A stretch of DNA of 64,000 bases, taken from contig NZ_ASJB01000064.1 of NCBI RefSeq assembly GCF_000478275.1, positions 310,001 to 374,000 of the forward strand, given 5' to 3'. Of this stretch, positions 1 to 8,224 are shown piece after piece. This DNA is from Amycolatopsis orientalis DSM 40040 = KCTC 9412 (GTDB taxonomy: Bacteria; Actinomycetota; Actinomycetes; Mycobacteriales; Pseudonocardiaceae). The translations under genes were made by a program, and so were the position numbers. How positions within the stretch are numbered: position 1 is the first letter of the stretch; each line of letters starts with the position of its first letter. The notes beneath the pieces were generated by a model. The model ran no database searches, had not been told where the DNA came from, and was given only the letters and a program-made list of their open reading frames with translations.

Positions 1-16
1 TACACTGGGTTATATT

Positions 17-52
17 CCGTTTCATGCATAATAGTGATTATGCATGAAACGG
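17..52. terminator. Perfect 16-bp hairpin
   Basis: Arms 17-32 and 37-52 are perfectly complementary around a 4-nt loop. The stem is unusually AT-rich for this genome, and no U-run follows. It may be a bidirectional terminator of a gene outside the window, or a repeat-derived palindrome. Confidence 0.5.
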
Positions 53-106
53 AGTGACGGGTCCGGGAACCCCTCGCGGGGGATCCCGGTGCGCTCGACA
101 CCTTCC

Positions 107-169
107 GGAGTGTCATGAGGGGTCCCCATGAGACGTTTTTTGTCCTTTGGGGACCCCTCATGACACTCC
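107..169. terminator. Perfect 22-bp hairpin with T-run in loop
   Basis: Arms 107-128 and 148-169 are perfectly complementary; the 19-nt loop contains a run of six T. The arm contains GGGGTCCCC, a theme (AAGG/GGACC with GGTCC/CCTT) seen in several other long hairpins of this window. Confidence 0.5.
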
Positions 170-677
170 AGCGACGTCGGGCACCCTGAGCGACAGGTCC
201 GGCTGGGCCGACCCGGCCAGGCGCCCGAAAGTCGGGATGGATCGCAATCTTGCGCCTGCCCGACTTTCTGACCCCCAGATGCCCTGTCCAATTCGTCACA
301 GTGACGTATTGAGGGTGGGTGATCGGACATCCCTTCAGCGACCTTCGGGGGTGCCTCTGGCCCTGCCTGGCCCATCAGGTGCTGTCCAGCGCTTCAGGGG
401 ACGAAGGGGTCCATGCCCGCATCTGACGCGGCGAAGGGAGCTTTCGCCGCGTGACATGCGCGGAAAGGCCCCTTCGGCTCACGTCAGAGACCCCTCTCAG
501 GGCTCGTTATCCAGGTCGTCCAAAGTGCCGATAATGTACATTATGTCAAGTAAGGTCGGTGAAGCCCTCCCTCGCGCAGCGGACGGGGATCTCGCCGCGA
601 ATACCTGTCAGAGGATGTCGTGTATCCGGTGGAATGCTCACGACTCAGCCACCTACACGACGCACGATGGGATTCAG

Positions 678-924
678 ATGGGGTTTCGACTCAACCCGTA
701 CCTCAGGTACGACGGGAACGCACGGCAGGCGATGGAGTTCTACCGGGAGGTGCTCGGCGGCAAGCTGGAGATCCACACGATCGCGGATTTCGGTTCGCCG
801 GACTCGCCCCATGCCGACAAGGTCATGCACGCCCAGCTTGACACCCCGTACGGACACACGCTGATAGCTTGCGACGCTGACGGTCAAGTCGAACGGGATC
901 ACCTGGATGATCAACATCGCTTGA
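678..924 (+). pseudogene. PhnB-like VOC family gene with internal deletion
   Basis: From ATG 678 the frame encodes a good N-terminal half of a PhnB/DUF1338-like VOC protein (NPYLRYDGNARQAMEFY, then DKVMHAQLDTPYGHTLI). It then runs into nonsense and stops at 938. In another frame (889-924) the sequence reads SNGITWMINIA and stop, which is the normal C-terminal end of this family. About 40-50 codons of the middle are therefore missing, with a frameshift at the junction near 870-888. Full-length relatives are about 140 residues. The protein cannot fold normally, so this is called a pseudogene. Confidence 0.75.
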
Positions 925-975
925 TGTGGCCGCGCTAAGGTCTTCCCTGCAAAGCGAACTGGGGGTTGGCCGAGA

Positions 976-1815
976 ATGTCCGAGAGCACTGCTGTGCGCG
1001 TTGATCCGTCCAACGAGCGGATGCTGCAGGCGTGGAACGGTGACGACGGCGCACTGTGGGCGAAGCGTGCGCAGCGCTTCAATGACGGCGTCGCCGCTTA
1101 TCGCGACACGTTCTTCTCCGCGGCCGATATCCAACCGGCCGACAGGGTCCTCGATGTCGGCTGTGGTGCCGGTGAGACGACCCGTGACGTGGCGCGCCGG
1201 GCCTCGCGAGGTTCGGCGTACGGCGTGGACCTGTCCGGTGAGATGCTCGCCGTCGCTCGCGGGCTGGCCGAACGGGAACGTCTGTCCAACGTCTCGTTCG
1301 AGCAGGCGGACGCACAGGTCCATCCGTTTCCCGAGGCGGGTTTCGACGTCGTGATCAGCAGGCACGGGTCGATGTTCTTCGGTACTCCCCTGGCCGCGTT
1401 CGCCAATCTCGCCCGGGCGACGCGGTCTGGCGGACGTCTCGTGTTGCTGACGTGGCAGCCGTTTCGGCTCAACGAGTGGATCACCACGTTCCGGACGATC
1501 TTCGCGGCCGGTCGCGAGGTGCCGACCGTGGATCTCGCGCTCAGTGATCCTGGTGCGACCGAGGAACTGCTGACGTCCGCCGGATACGCCGATGTCCGGT
1601 GCATGGCGGTGAGCAAGCCGATGTACTTCGGTGAGGACGTCGACGATGCGGCGGAGTTCGTCATCGAGCAGCACGGCGGGCGGTTGCGCGATCTGGACGA
1701 GGCGGCGCGGGCGAAGGCTGTCGATACGCTGCGTGCCGATCTCGCCGAGCACCAGACCGGCCGAGGCGTGGTGTACGACTCGGCGGCCTGGCTCATCGAG
1801 GCCCGGCGGCCTTGA
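976..1815 (+). CDS. Class I SAM-dependent methyltransferase
   Basis: 279 residues. Glycine-rich motif I VLDVGCGAG lies near residue 57, followed by the acidic loop GVDLSGEML and motif FEQADAQ, typical of the Methyltransf_11/25 Rossmann fold. The substrate cannot be told from sequence; the C-terminal half resembles methyltransferases that act on small molecules. It starts at ATG 976 after a G-rich Shine-Dalgarno-like stretch and converges with the next methyltransferase gene with no gap between the two stop codons (1815/1816). Confidence 0.85.
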   Translation: MSESTAVRVDPSNERMLQAWNGDDGALWAKRAQRFNDGVAAYRDTFFSAADIQPADRVLDVGCGAGETTRDVARRASRGSAYGVDLSGEMLAVARGLAERERLSNVSFEQADAQVHPFPEAGFDVVISRHGSMFFGTPLAAFANLARATRSGGRLVLLTWQPFRLNEWITTFRTIFAAGREVPTVDLALSDPGATEELLTSAGYADVRCMAVSKPMYFGEDVDDAAEFVIEQHGGRLRDLDEAARAKAVDTLRADLAEHQTGRGVVYDSAAWLIEARRP

Positions 1816-2457
1816 TCACGGCTTGCGGGCGATCAGGTAGGCCTGCGGCGTGTACTCGAATTCCTCGGACGGTTCGCGGACCAGCTGGGAGACCAGGGTG
1901 AATCCCGCCTCCCCCAGTTGGTCCGCGATCTTCTCCGGTTCCAGCCGGTAGGCGTCGCAGGAGATGTCGTGTCCATACGCGTGCTCGATGTGGCGTACTT
2001 CGTCGCCGACCTGGAACGCCAGCAGCAGGTGACCGCCTGGGGCGAGAACGCGGTGGAAGTCGGTGAAGATCTCCGGTAGCCGCTCGCGTGGGGTGTGGAT
2101 GATCGAGTACCAGGCGACGACGCCGGCCAGCGTGGCGTCCTCAATGGACAATCCGGGCATCTCCCCGATCTGGAAGTCCAGGTGCGGGTACGACTTCCGG
2201 GCGACGGAGATCATCTCCGGTGAGAGGTCGACGCCGTGGATGTCGAGTCCGAGGCCGTGGAGGTGCTGGGTGATGCGGCCGGGGCCGCAGCCGATCTCGG
2301 CGACTCGTCCGCCGCTCGCGGTTTGGACGAGTTCCGCGTACGCGCCGAGCATGGCGCGGTCCCAGGTGGATCCGGCGAGGTGGTCGCGGAGGAGTTCGGC
2401 GTAGTCGGCCGCGACCGTGTCGTAGGCGGTGCGGGTGAGGGTGAGGTAGTCGGTCAC
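1816..2457 (-). CDS. Class I SAM-dependent methyltransferase
   Basis: 213 residues from GTG 2457; an in-frame ATG at 2490 would add 11 residues and overlap the upstream stop codon. Motif I VAEIGCGPG and GVDLSPEM bind SAM, and the segment with WYSIIHTP matches the catalytic-face loop of Methyltransf_11 enzymes. It follows the PrmC-like gene closely on the same strand and is probably in one transcript with it and the ProC-like gene. The substrate is unknown. Confidence 0.85.
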   Translation of the reverse strand: MTDYLTLTRTAYDTVAADYAELLRDHLAGSTWDRAMLGAYAELVQTASGGRVAEIGCGPGRITQHLHGLGLDIHGVDLSPEMISVARKSYPHLDFQIGEMPGLSIEDATLAGVVAWYSIIHTPRERLPEIFTDFHRVLAPGGHLLLAFQVGDEVRHIEHAYGHDISCDAYRLEPEKIADQLGEAGFTLVSQLVREPSEEFEYTPQAYLIARKP

Positions 2458-2467
2458 GGCCGAGACC

Positions 2468-3226
2468 CTATCCCCTGACTCCGACGACAATCGTCGCGTA
2501 GAGGTCGTCGTCGGTGATCACTTCGGGGGTCAATCCGTTGTGTGCCATGGCTTTCGCGGTGTTTTCGGCTTGGCTCTCCCCTGTTTCGATCAGGAGGTGG
2601 CCGCCGGGGGCGAGCCATTGTGGAGCTTCGGCGGCGACGCGGCGGTGGACGTCGACGCCGTCTTGTCCGCCGTCGAGTGCGACGCGGGGTTCGTGGTCGC
2701 GGGCTTCGGGCGGCATCATCGCGATGGCGTCGGTCGGGACGTAGGGGGCGTTGACGACGAGGAGGTCGACGCGGCCGCGCAGTGACTCCGGCAGGGGTGC
2801 GTAGAGGTCGCCTTCGAAGACCTCTCCCCCGGCGTCGGCGACGTTGGCTCGGGCGCAGCGGACGGCGGCGGGTTCGATGTCGGCGGCGTAGAGCCGGATT
2901 CCGCCGAGTTCGGCCGCGATGGCCGCGCCGAGTGCTCCTGTTCCGCAGCAGAGGTCGAGGACGACGGCGCCCGGCTCGGCCAGGGTGAGGGCGTGGCGGA
3001 CGAGGAGTTCGGAGCGTTGTCTCGGTACGAAGACGCCGGGTTCGACGACGATGCGGAGGCCGCAGAATTCGGCCCAGCCGAGGATGACTTCGAGAGGTTC
3101 GCCGTCGATGCGTCGTTCGACCATGGTGTCGAGTTCGGCGGGTGTGCGGGCTTCGGCGCTGAGGAGGCGGGCTTCGTCTTCGGCGAAGACGCAGCCGGCC
3201 GCGCGGAGTCTGGCGACGATCGTCAT
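2468..3226 (-). CDS. Putative protein N5-glutamine methyltransferase (PrmC/HemK-like)
   Basis: 252 residues. SAM motif VLDLCCGTGALGAAIA sits in the middle, and the signature of amino-methyltransferases is present as NAPYVPTDA. Canonical HemK/PrmC has NPPY, so one proline is replaced by alanine. Actinobacterial relatives are annotated as putative release-factor-type glutamine methylases, distinct from housekeeping PrmC next to prfA. Its ATG overlaps the stop of the ProC-like gene by 4 nt (ATGA), implying translational coupling. Confidence 0.85.
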   Translation of the reverse strand: MTIVARLRAAGCVFAEDEARLLSAEARTPAELDTMVERRIDGEPLEVILGWAEFCGLRIVVEPGVFVPRQRSELLVRHALTLAEPGAVVLDLCCGTGALGAAIAAELGGIRLYAADIEPAAVRCARANVADAGGEVFEGDLYAPLPESLRGRVDLLVVNAPYVPTDAIAMMPPEARDHEPRVALDGGQDGVDVHRRVAAEAPQWLAPGGHLLIETGESQAENTAKAMAHNGLTPEVITDDDLYATIVVGVRG

Positions 3227-3990
3227 CGGTCCCGCAGTCTGGTGAGGATCCCGTCGAGGGCGTGCCGGACGGTGTCGGGGACGCCGTTGGTGCGCAGGTC
3301 GGTGAGGAGTTGTTCGTTGAGCCCGCCGGGGGTCATGTGCTTGCCGGTGAGGGCTTCGAGTGAGCCGGGCTGCTGGAGCAGGGATTGGCCGAGCTGGCCG
3401 AAGATGTGGCTGGTGAAGGTGGTGGCGATGGTGTCGTCGACGCCCTGGTCGGTCATCCAGGCGGCGATGGTGCCGAGGTAGTCGAGGTGGGCGGCGAAGG
3501 TGGCCGTGGCGGCGCTGAAGATGTCGAGGTCTTCTTCGGCGTCGGGGACGACGCTGCCGCCGATGCTGTCGAAGAGTGCTCGGGCTTCGGTGTTGTCGGG
3601 GTACATGGCGGTGAGGCTTTGGCGGCGGGCGGCCGGGGGTAGCGGGATGCTGCGGACGACGTCTCGTGCCGGGGCGGCCCAGTCGCGGAGCCGGGCTAGG
3701 GGGACGCCGGCGAGGGCGCTGATCAGGACGTGGTCGGGCCGGAAGGTGAGGTCCCGGAGGACTTCCTCGGCGATCGGCGGGCGGACGGCGAGGACGATCG
3801 TCGTGGCGCTGTCGAGGACGGCTTGGTTGCTGTCTCGGACGTGGACGTTCGGGAAGCGGGCCGAGAGTTCTTGTCCGACGCTGCGGCTGCGGGGCGAGAG
3901 GAAGATCGTGGGTGGGTCGGTGATGTCTTTGCTGAGGCCTTCGACGATGGCGGCGGTGATCTCGCCCGCGCCGACGAATCCGTAGTGCAT
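3223..3990 (-). CDS. Pyrroline-5-carboxylate reductase-like protein
   Basis: 255 residues from ATG 3990; an upstream ATG at 4032 would run into the spacer and is less likely. The N-terminus YGFVGAGEITAAIVEGL is the NAD(P)-binding Rossmann motif of ProC, and RSIPLPPAA corresponds to the ProC active-site region. The C-terminal helical part TPGGLNEQLLTDL matches the TPGG(T/L) motif of the dimerisation domain. Whether it makes proline or reduces another imine is open, because it does not sit with other proline genes. It is coupled to the downstream PrmC-like gene. Confidence 0.8.
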   Translation of the reverse strand: MHYGFVGAGEITAAIVEGLSKDITDPPTIFLSPRSRSVGQELSARFPNVHVRDSNQAVLDSATTIVLAVRPPIAEEVLRDLTFRPDHVLISALAGVPLARLRDWAAPARDVVRSIPLPPAARRQSLTAMYPDNTEARALFDSIGGSVVPDAEEDLDIFSAATATFAAHLDYLGTIAAWMTDQGVDDTIATTFTSHIFGQLGQSLLQQPGSLEALTGKHMTPGGLNEQLLTDLRTNGVPDTVRHALDGILTRLRDR

Positions 3991-4000
3991 GGTCTCTCCC

Positions 4001-4516
4001 CTAGGCCCCGGTGGTGCCGTCGACACGTTCACGGATGAGGTCGGCGTGGCCGTTGTGGCGGGCGTATTCGCCGATCATGTGGACGTAGACCATGCGGAGC
4101 GAGAAGGGGTTTCCGCCGACGTCGAAGGTGTCGTCGAGGGAGCCTCGCGCGGCGGCTTCGTCGGCCAGGCGGATTTCCTCGAGGAGGGTGTTGTAGGCGT
4201 CTTCGGCTTTGGTGGCGTCGAGGACTTCGAAGTCGTGGTCCTTGCCGAGGGCGGGGTCGTAGAGGGGTTCGATGTCTTCTGCGGCGAAGCGCAGGCGGAA
4301 CCAGATGCGTTCGACCTTGGCCAGGTGGCGGATGAGGCCGAGGAGGGTGAGGTTGGAGGGCGGGACCGAAGCCTGCGCGAGTTGTTCGCCGGTGAGGCCG
4401 GAGAGCTTGGAGAGGAAGGTGCTGCGGTGCCAGTTCAGCAGGCTGGGCAGGAGGATGCGTTCGTCGGCGGCGGTGTCGCCGGACGGACGGGTCACCTCGG
4501 GGGCGGTCCATGTCAT
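4001..4516 (-). CDS. DinB family protein (DUF664)
   Basis: 171 residues from ATG 4516; ATGs at 4528 and 4543 are possible alternatives. The four-helix-bundle DinB/YfiT pattern is visible: LLNWHRSTFLSKLSGLT, LIRHLAKVERIWFR, and the C-terminal EYARHNGHADLIRE with the conserved histidines that bind metal. Actinobacterial members are often thiol-dependent S-transferases (mycothiol family). The specific substrate is unknown. It reads in the same direction as the ProC-like gene, 10 nt upstream of it. Confidence 0.85.
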   Translation of the reverse strand: MTWTAPEVTRPSGDTAADERILLPSLLNWHRSTFLSKLSGLTGEQLAQASVPPSNLTLLGLIRHLAKVERIWFRLRFAAEDIEPLYDPALGKDHDFEVLDATKAEDAYNTLLEEIRLADEAAARGSLDDTFDVGGNPFSLRMVYVHMIGEYARHNGHADLIRERVDGTTGA

Positions 4517-4660
4517 AGCGGCGATCATGCCATCGGGTGACATGGGATTCGTGGTGCGCCTGCCGGGGTGAGCGGGGTCACGTGGGACGGGCTGAATCCT
4601 TTCGTGGGGTGCCCGGCTCTTGTAAGGGCCGGGACAAGCTCGGCGCGGGAGGAGGTTGTC

Positions 4661-5194
4661 GTGGAGGCCGATTGGCCGCGGGACTCGTTGATCGTGGCGG
4701 CGCAGGGTGGGGACGCGTCCGCCATCGCCGCCTTGGTCTCGGGTTCCCATCCGCATGTGCAGCGGTTCGCGCGGTCGCTGTGCGCTTCGCCGGAGGACGC
4801 GGAGGATTCGGCGCAGGAGGCGCTGATCATCCTGTACCGGAAGATCGGCACGCTGCGGGCCACCGGTGCGCTGGCGTCGTGGATGTTCCGGATCGTGCGC
4901 AACGAGTGTCTCCGGCGGGCGCGCCGGGCGTGGCGTGGCGACGATCTGGCGGATTCCGTCGTGGTGGTGTCGGCCGAAGAGGACGCCTTGGATCGGCTGG
5001 AGGCGCAACGGGTGGCGGCGGCGATCGCCGAGTTGCCCGCTGATCAGCGTCGCGTCTTGATCATGCGTGACATCCAGGGTCATTCGGGCCGGGCCGTCGC
5101 CGACGCGCTCGGTCTGAGTACGGCCGCGATGAAGTCCCGGCTGCATCGCGCCCGGGCGACGGTGCGGGCTCTTCTCGACATTCCTGCTTCCTGA
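4661..5194 (+). CDS. ECF-type RNA polymerase sigma factor
   Basis: 177 residues. Region 2 (HVQRFARSLCASPEDAEDSAQEALIILYRKI) and region 4 (LPADQRRVLIMRDIQGHSGRAVADALGLSTAAMKSRLHRAR) are both intact. GTG 4661 is chosen because GGAGG ends 6 nt upstream; a GTG at 4568 is in frame but lacks a binding site. No anti-sigma gene is adjacent. A peroxiredoxin-like gene follows after 35 nt, which suggests a redox or thiol-stress role. Confidence 0.85.
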   Translation: MEADWPRDSLIVAAQGGDASAIAALVSGSHPHVQRFARSLCASPEDAEDSAQEALIILYRKIGTLRATGALASWMFRIVRNECLRRARRAWRGDDLADSVVVVSAEEDALDRLEAQRVAAAIAELPADQRRVLIMRDIQGHSGRAVADALGLSTAAMKSRLHRARATVRALLDIPAS

Positions 5195-5229
5195 TCTTCG
5201 TTTCCCCTTATTTCTCTTGAGGAGTTGTC

Positions 5230-5688
5230 ATGCTCGAAATCGGTTCCACGGTTCCCGAGGTCGTTCTGGAGGACACGGCCGGGCAGGTCGTGCGGCTTTC
5301 GGATCACCGCGGTAAGGACAACGTGCTGATCTATTTCATGCGGTCGACCACGTGTCCGGTCTGCAACAGCCATGTGAAGGATCTCGTGGGGCGGGCCGAG
5401 GAGCTGGCCGCCGCGGAGGTGCGGGTGCTGGTCGCCGTTCCCGAGGGCCGGGCGGAGGCGAAGGCGTGGCGTGCGAAGCGCGGGGTGCCGTTCCGGGTGG
5501 TGACCGGTCGCGGCGGTACGCCGCACGAGGCTTTCGGGTTGGGGAAGAAGCTGCTGCAGCAGTCGGGCAGTGTGCTGATCGACCGGGACGGGGTGGTCCG
5601 GCATGCCCATGCGGCGACGATGCCGACCGGTGCTTATGACCGGAAGGGGATCGTCAGTGCGGTGGAGGGGCTTGCCAGAGTGCGTTGA
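5230..5688 (+). CDS. Peroxiredoxin/thioredoxin-fold (AhpC/TSA family) protein
   Basis: 152 residues. The N-terminal AhpC/TSA layout GSTVPEVVLEDTAGQVVRLSDHRGK leads to a CPVC motif at about residues 44-47, so both peroxidatic and resolving cysteines may sit in one CxxC. Then come the strand VLVAVPEG and the cis-proline region of the fold. It probably reduces peroxides or disulfides in the cytoplasm. A good ribosome site (GAGGAG) precedes ATG 5230. It appears co-transcribed with the preceding ECF sigma factor. Confidence 0.85.
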   Translation: MLEIGSTVPEVVLEDTAGQVVRLSDHRGKDNVLIYFMRSTTCPVCNSHVKDLVGRAEELAAAEVRVLVAVPEGRAEAKAWRAKRGVPFRVVTGRGGTPHEAFGLGKKLLQQSGSVLIDRDGVVRHAHAATMPTGAYDRKGIVSAVEGLARVR

Positions 5689-5696
5689 CTGAAGGT

Positions 5697-5713
5697 GTGA
5701 ATCAGTGCTTCAC
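5697..5713. promoter_or_regulatory. Candidate TetR operator
   Basis: GTGAATCAGTGCTTCAC is an imperfect palindrome (8-bp arms with one mismatch) ending 7 nt before the GTG start of the TetR-family gene. The placement is typical for autoregulation and would also control the coupled acyl-CoA dehydrogenase. Confidence 0.55.
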
Positions 5714-5720
5714 TTCTTGG

Positions 5721-6326
5721 GTGCCGTATCGCCGTACACCGAAGGTCCAGGAGCGCCTGGACGCCCAGCGTGACGCCGTCCTCGCCGCCGCCATGGAGCA
5801 GCTGGCGGAGCGTGGCTACGCGGGGTGTTCGGTGTCGGCGGTCGCGGAGCGGGCCGGGGTGGCGGTCGGGAGCGTGTACCGCCACTTCCCCACCAAGGCC
5901 GCGCTGGTCGTGGAGCTGTTCCGCAAGGTCGTCACGCGTGAGGTCGAGGCGGTGCGCGCGGTGTCGGAGCGGCCCGGCACACCTGCCGAGCGGGTCGTGG
6001 CGGTCTTCGACACCTTCGCGAGCCGCGCGTTGAAGACGCCGCGGATGGCCTACGCGCTGCTGGCCGAGCCCGTCGACGCGCCGATCGAGGCCGAACGGCT
6101 GGTGTTCCGGCGCGCGTTCCGCGATGTGGTGGCCGGGCTCGTGGCCGACGGCGTCCGTTCCGGGGTGCTGCCCGCCCAGGACGCCGAGGTCACCGCGGCG
6201 GCGCTGGTCGGTGCCGCCGCCGAGGTGCTGATCGGTCCGTTGACCACCGGCAGTGCGGACGAGGTGTCCGGGCTGCGCACTTTCGTCCTGCGTTCTTTGG
6301 GAGGTTCCGATGCCGGTCACTCATGA
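5721..6326 (+). CDS. TetR/AcrR family regulator
   Basis: 201 residues from GTG 5721; a TTG at 5685 is in frame, but the palindrome lies between the two. The N-terminal HTH is clear: AVLAAAMEQLAERGYAGCSVSAVAERAGVAVGSVYRHFPTK. The C-terminal ligand domain is generic. It overlaps the acyl-CoA dehydrogenase gene by 17 nt, so it most likely controls that enzyme in response to an acyl-CoA or acid ligand. Confidence 0.85.
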   Translation: MPYRRTPKVQERLDAQRDAVLAAAMEQLAERGYAGCSVSAVAERAGVAVGSVYRHFPTKAALVVELFRKVVTREVEAVRAVSERPGTPAERVVAVFDTFASRALKTPRMAYALLAEPVDAPIEAERLVFRRAFRDVVAGLVADGVRSGVLPAQDAEVTAAALVGAAAEVLIGPLTTGSADEVSGLRTFVLRSLGGSDAGHS

Positions 6327-7929
6327 GGTCACCAACCAGGTGCCGCCGCTGACGGAGTACGACGTCGCCGCGGATCCGGCTCTGCTGGAGGGGCTGGAGC
6401 GGGCGGACGCGGGCTGGGCGGTGGCCGAGGTGCACGCGCTCGGCAGGCTGGCCGGCAGTGAGCAGGTGCAGGAGTGGGGCAGGCTCGTCAACGAGAACGA
6501 GCCGGTGCTGCGGACGCACGACCGGGTCGGGAACCGGATCGACGAGGTCGAGTTCCACCCGCACTGGCACGACTTGATGGACGTCGCGGTGTCCCACGGG
6601 CTGCACGCGGCGCCGTGGCGGGATTCCCGTCCGGGTGCGCATGCGGCGCGGGCGGCGAAGATGTACGTCTGGGGTCAGGTAGACGCGGGACATACGTGCC
6701 CGATTTCGATGACCTACGCGGCGGTTCCGGCGTTGCGGTTCACTCCGGAGCTGTCGGCGCGGTACGAGCCGTTGCTGGCGTCGGCGGAATACGACTTCGG
6801 GCTGCGTGAGCCGAGCACGAAGCGCGGGCTGATCGCCGGGATGTCGATGACGGAGAAGCAGGGCGGTTCCGACGTCCGGGCGAACACGACCACGGCGCGG
6901 CCGCTCGGTGATGGCAGCTACGTGATCGTCGGGCACAAGTGGTTCACCTCGGCGCCGATGTCGGACATGTTCCTGACGCTGGCGCAGGCGCCGGGCGGGC
7001 TGTCGTGTTTCCTGCTCCCCCGTGTCCTGCCGGACGGTTCGCGCAACGGGATCCGGTTGCAGCGGCTGAAGGACAAGCTGGGCAATCGCTCCAACGCGTC
7101 GTCGGAGATCGAGTACGACGACGCGGTCGGCTGGCTGGTCGGCGAGGAGGGCCGCGGGGTGCGCACCATCATCGAGATGGTGAACAACACGCGGCTCGAC
7201 TGCGCGGTCGGGAGCGCGTCGGGGATGCGGTACGGCGCCGTGCGGGCGGTCCATCACGCGCGGCATCGCCGGGCTTTCGGGGCGAACCTGGTGGATCAGC
7301 CGCTGATGGGGAATGTGCTGGCGGATCTCGTGGTGGAGTCCGAGGCGGCGACGACGGTGGGGATGCGGCTGGCGGCGGCCACCGACCGGCAGGGTGACGA
7401 GCAGGAGCAGGCGTTCCGGCGGCTGGGCCTGGCGGTGACGAAGTACTGGGTGTGCAAGCGGGGTCCGTCGCACGCGGTGGAGGCGCTGGAGTGCCTGGGT
7501 GGCAACGGGTACGTCGAGGAGTCGGGGATGCCGCGGCTCTACCGTGAGGCGCCGCTGATGTCGATCTGGGAGGGTTCGGGCAACGTCGCGGCGCTGGACG
7601 CGTTGCGGGCGATGGCGAAGCAGCCGGAGTCGGTGGCGGCGTACTTCACGGAGGTCGAGCAGGCGGCCGGTGCCGACGTGCGGCTGGACGACGCGGTGGA
7701 CAGGCTGCGCAAGGAGCTGTCCGATCTGTCGGACATCGAGTACCGGGCGCGGCGGCTGGTGGAGTCGATGGCGCTGGTGTTGCAGGGTTCGTTGCTGGTG
7801 CGGCACGGTGCGCCGGCGGTGGCCGACGCGTTCTGCGCGTCACGGCTGGGCGGCGACTGGGGTGGCGCGTTCGGGACGCTTCCGTCCGGGGTGGACACCC
7901 GGGCGATCGTCGCCCGCGCCGAGGTCTGA
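6310..7929 (+). CDS. AidB-like acyl-CoA dehydrogenase
   Basis: 539 residues from ATG 6310, preceded by GGGAGG. The length and N-terminal extension (NQVPPLTEYD, then HPHWHDLM) match the AidB branch of flavin acyl-CoA dehydrogenases. GMSMTEKQGGSDVRANTT is the FAD-contact motif, and ALECLGGNGYVEESGMPRLYREAPLMSIWEGSGNV contains the family signature. E. coli AidB is an alkylation-response flavoprotein with weak isovaleryl-CoA dehydrogenase activity. Here coupling to TetR suggests lipid or branched-acid catabolism. Confidence 0.88.
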   Translation: MPVTHEVTNQVPPLTEYDVAADPALLEGLERADAGWAVAEVHALGRLAGSEQVQEWGRLVNENEPVLRTHDRVGNRIDEVEFHPHWHDLMDVAVSHGLHAAPWRDSRPGAHAARAAKMYVWGQVDAGHTCPISMTYAAVPALRFTPELSARYEPLLASAEYDFGLREPSTKRGLIAGMSMTEKQGGSDVRANTTTARPLGDGSYVIVGHKWFTSAPMSDMFLTLAQAPGGLSCFLLPRVLPDGSRNGIRLQRLKDKLGNRSNASSEIEYDDAVGWLVGEEGRGVRTIIEMVNNTRLDCAVGSASGMRYGAVRAVHHARHRRAFGANLVDQPLMGNVLADLVVESEAATTVGMRLAAATDRQGDEQEQAFRRLGLAVTKYWVCKRGPSHAVEALECLGGNGYVEESGMPRLYREAPLMSIWEGSGNVAALDALRAMAKQPESVAAYFTEVEQAAGADVRLDDAVDRLRKELSDLSDIEYRARRLVESMALVLQGSLLVRHGAPAVADAFCASRLGGDWGGAFGTLPSGVDTRAIVARAEV

Positions 7930-8224
7930 GGCCGGCTCTGTCGTGAGTGGTGATGACGGTGAGAACCAAGGGTGTTTTAGGTACCTACCGGGGGCAGGTT
8001 CGTTGGCGGCTGGCTCGGACCATCGCCACCAGGCTCAGTGGCACCGCCGGTCACAGCGGTAGCGCGTGAAGGTCCCCTTCGCTCGGCTCAGCAGAGGAAA
8101 CTCGACCTTCACAGCCTTCCGAAGTACATGATGGCCCCCTTCCTTGCGCCTAGCGCAAGGAAGGGGGCCATCATGTACTTCACCGCGGGCAAGGCCGCAG
8201 GCTACGAGCAGGTACCCGAGTGAG
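7930..8224. other. Intergenic region with nested hairpins
   Basis: No coding signal. It contains a weak stem (GTGAAGGTC / GACCTTCAC, about 8066-8113) and a very long perfect hairpin at 8121-8181, then runs into the left end of the MITE-like repeat. It probably terminates the acyl-CoA dehydrogenase transcript. Confidence 0.6.
8121..8181. terminator. Perfect 29-bp hairpin
   Basis: Arms 8121-8149 and 8153-8181 are perfectly complementary with a 3-nt loop. A stem of this length and perfection exceeds what transcription termination needs. It lies 190 nt beyond the acyl-CoA dehydrogenase stop codon. Confidence 0.6.

Larger units (their letters stand above)
1..677. other. Gene-free left edge with hairpins
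   Basis: No reading frame here resembles a protein; frames that stay open look like GC-rich noise. The stretch holds two long perfect hairpins (17-52 and 107-169), a third shorter one with 10-bp arms (426-435 / 443-452), and a 14-bp perfect palindrome ATAATGTACATTAT at 531-544 that could be a regulator site. It ends at a broken VOC-family gene. Confidence 0.6.

Noticed and set aside
147..677. Upstream extension of the VOC-like frame
   Set aside because: Residues before ATG 678 look random and include hairpin sequence; the family starts at GFRLNPYL.
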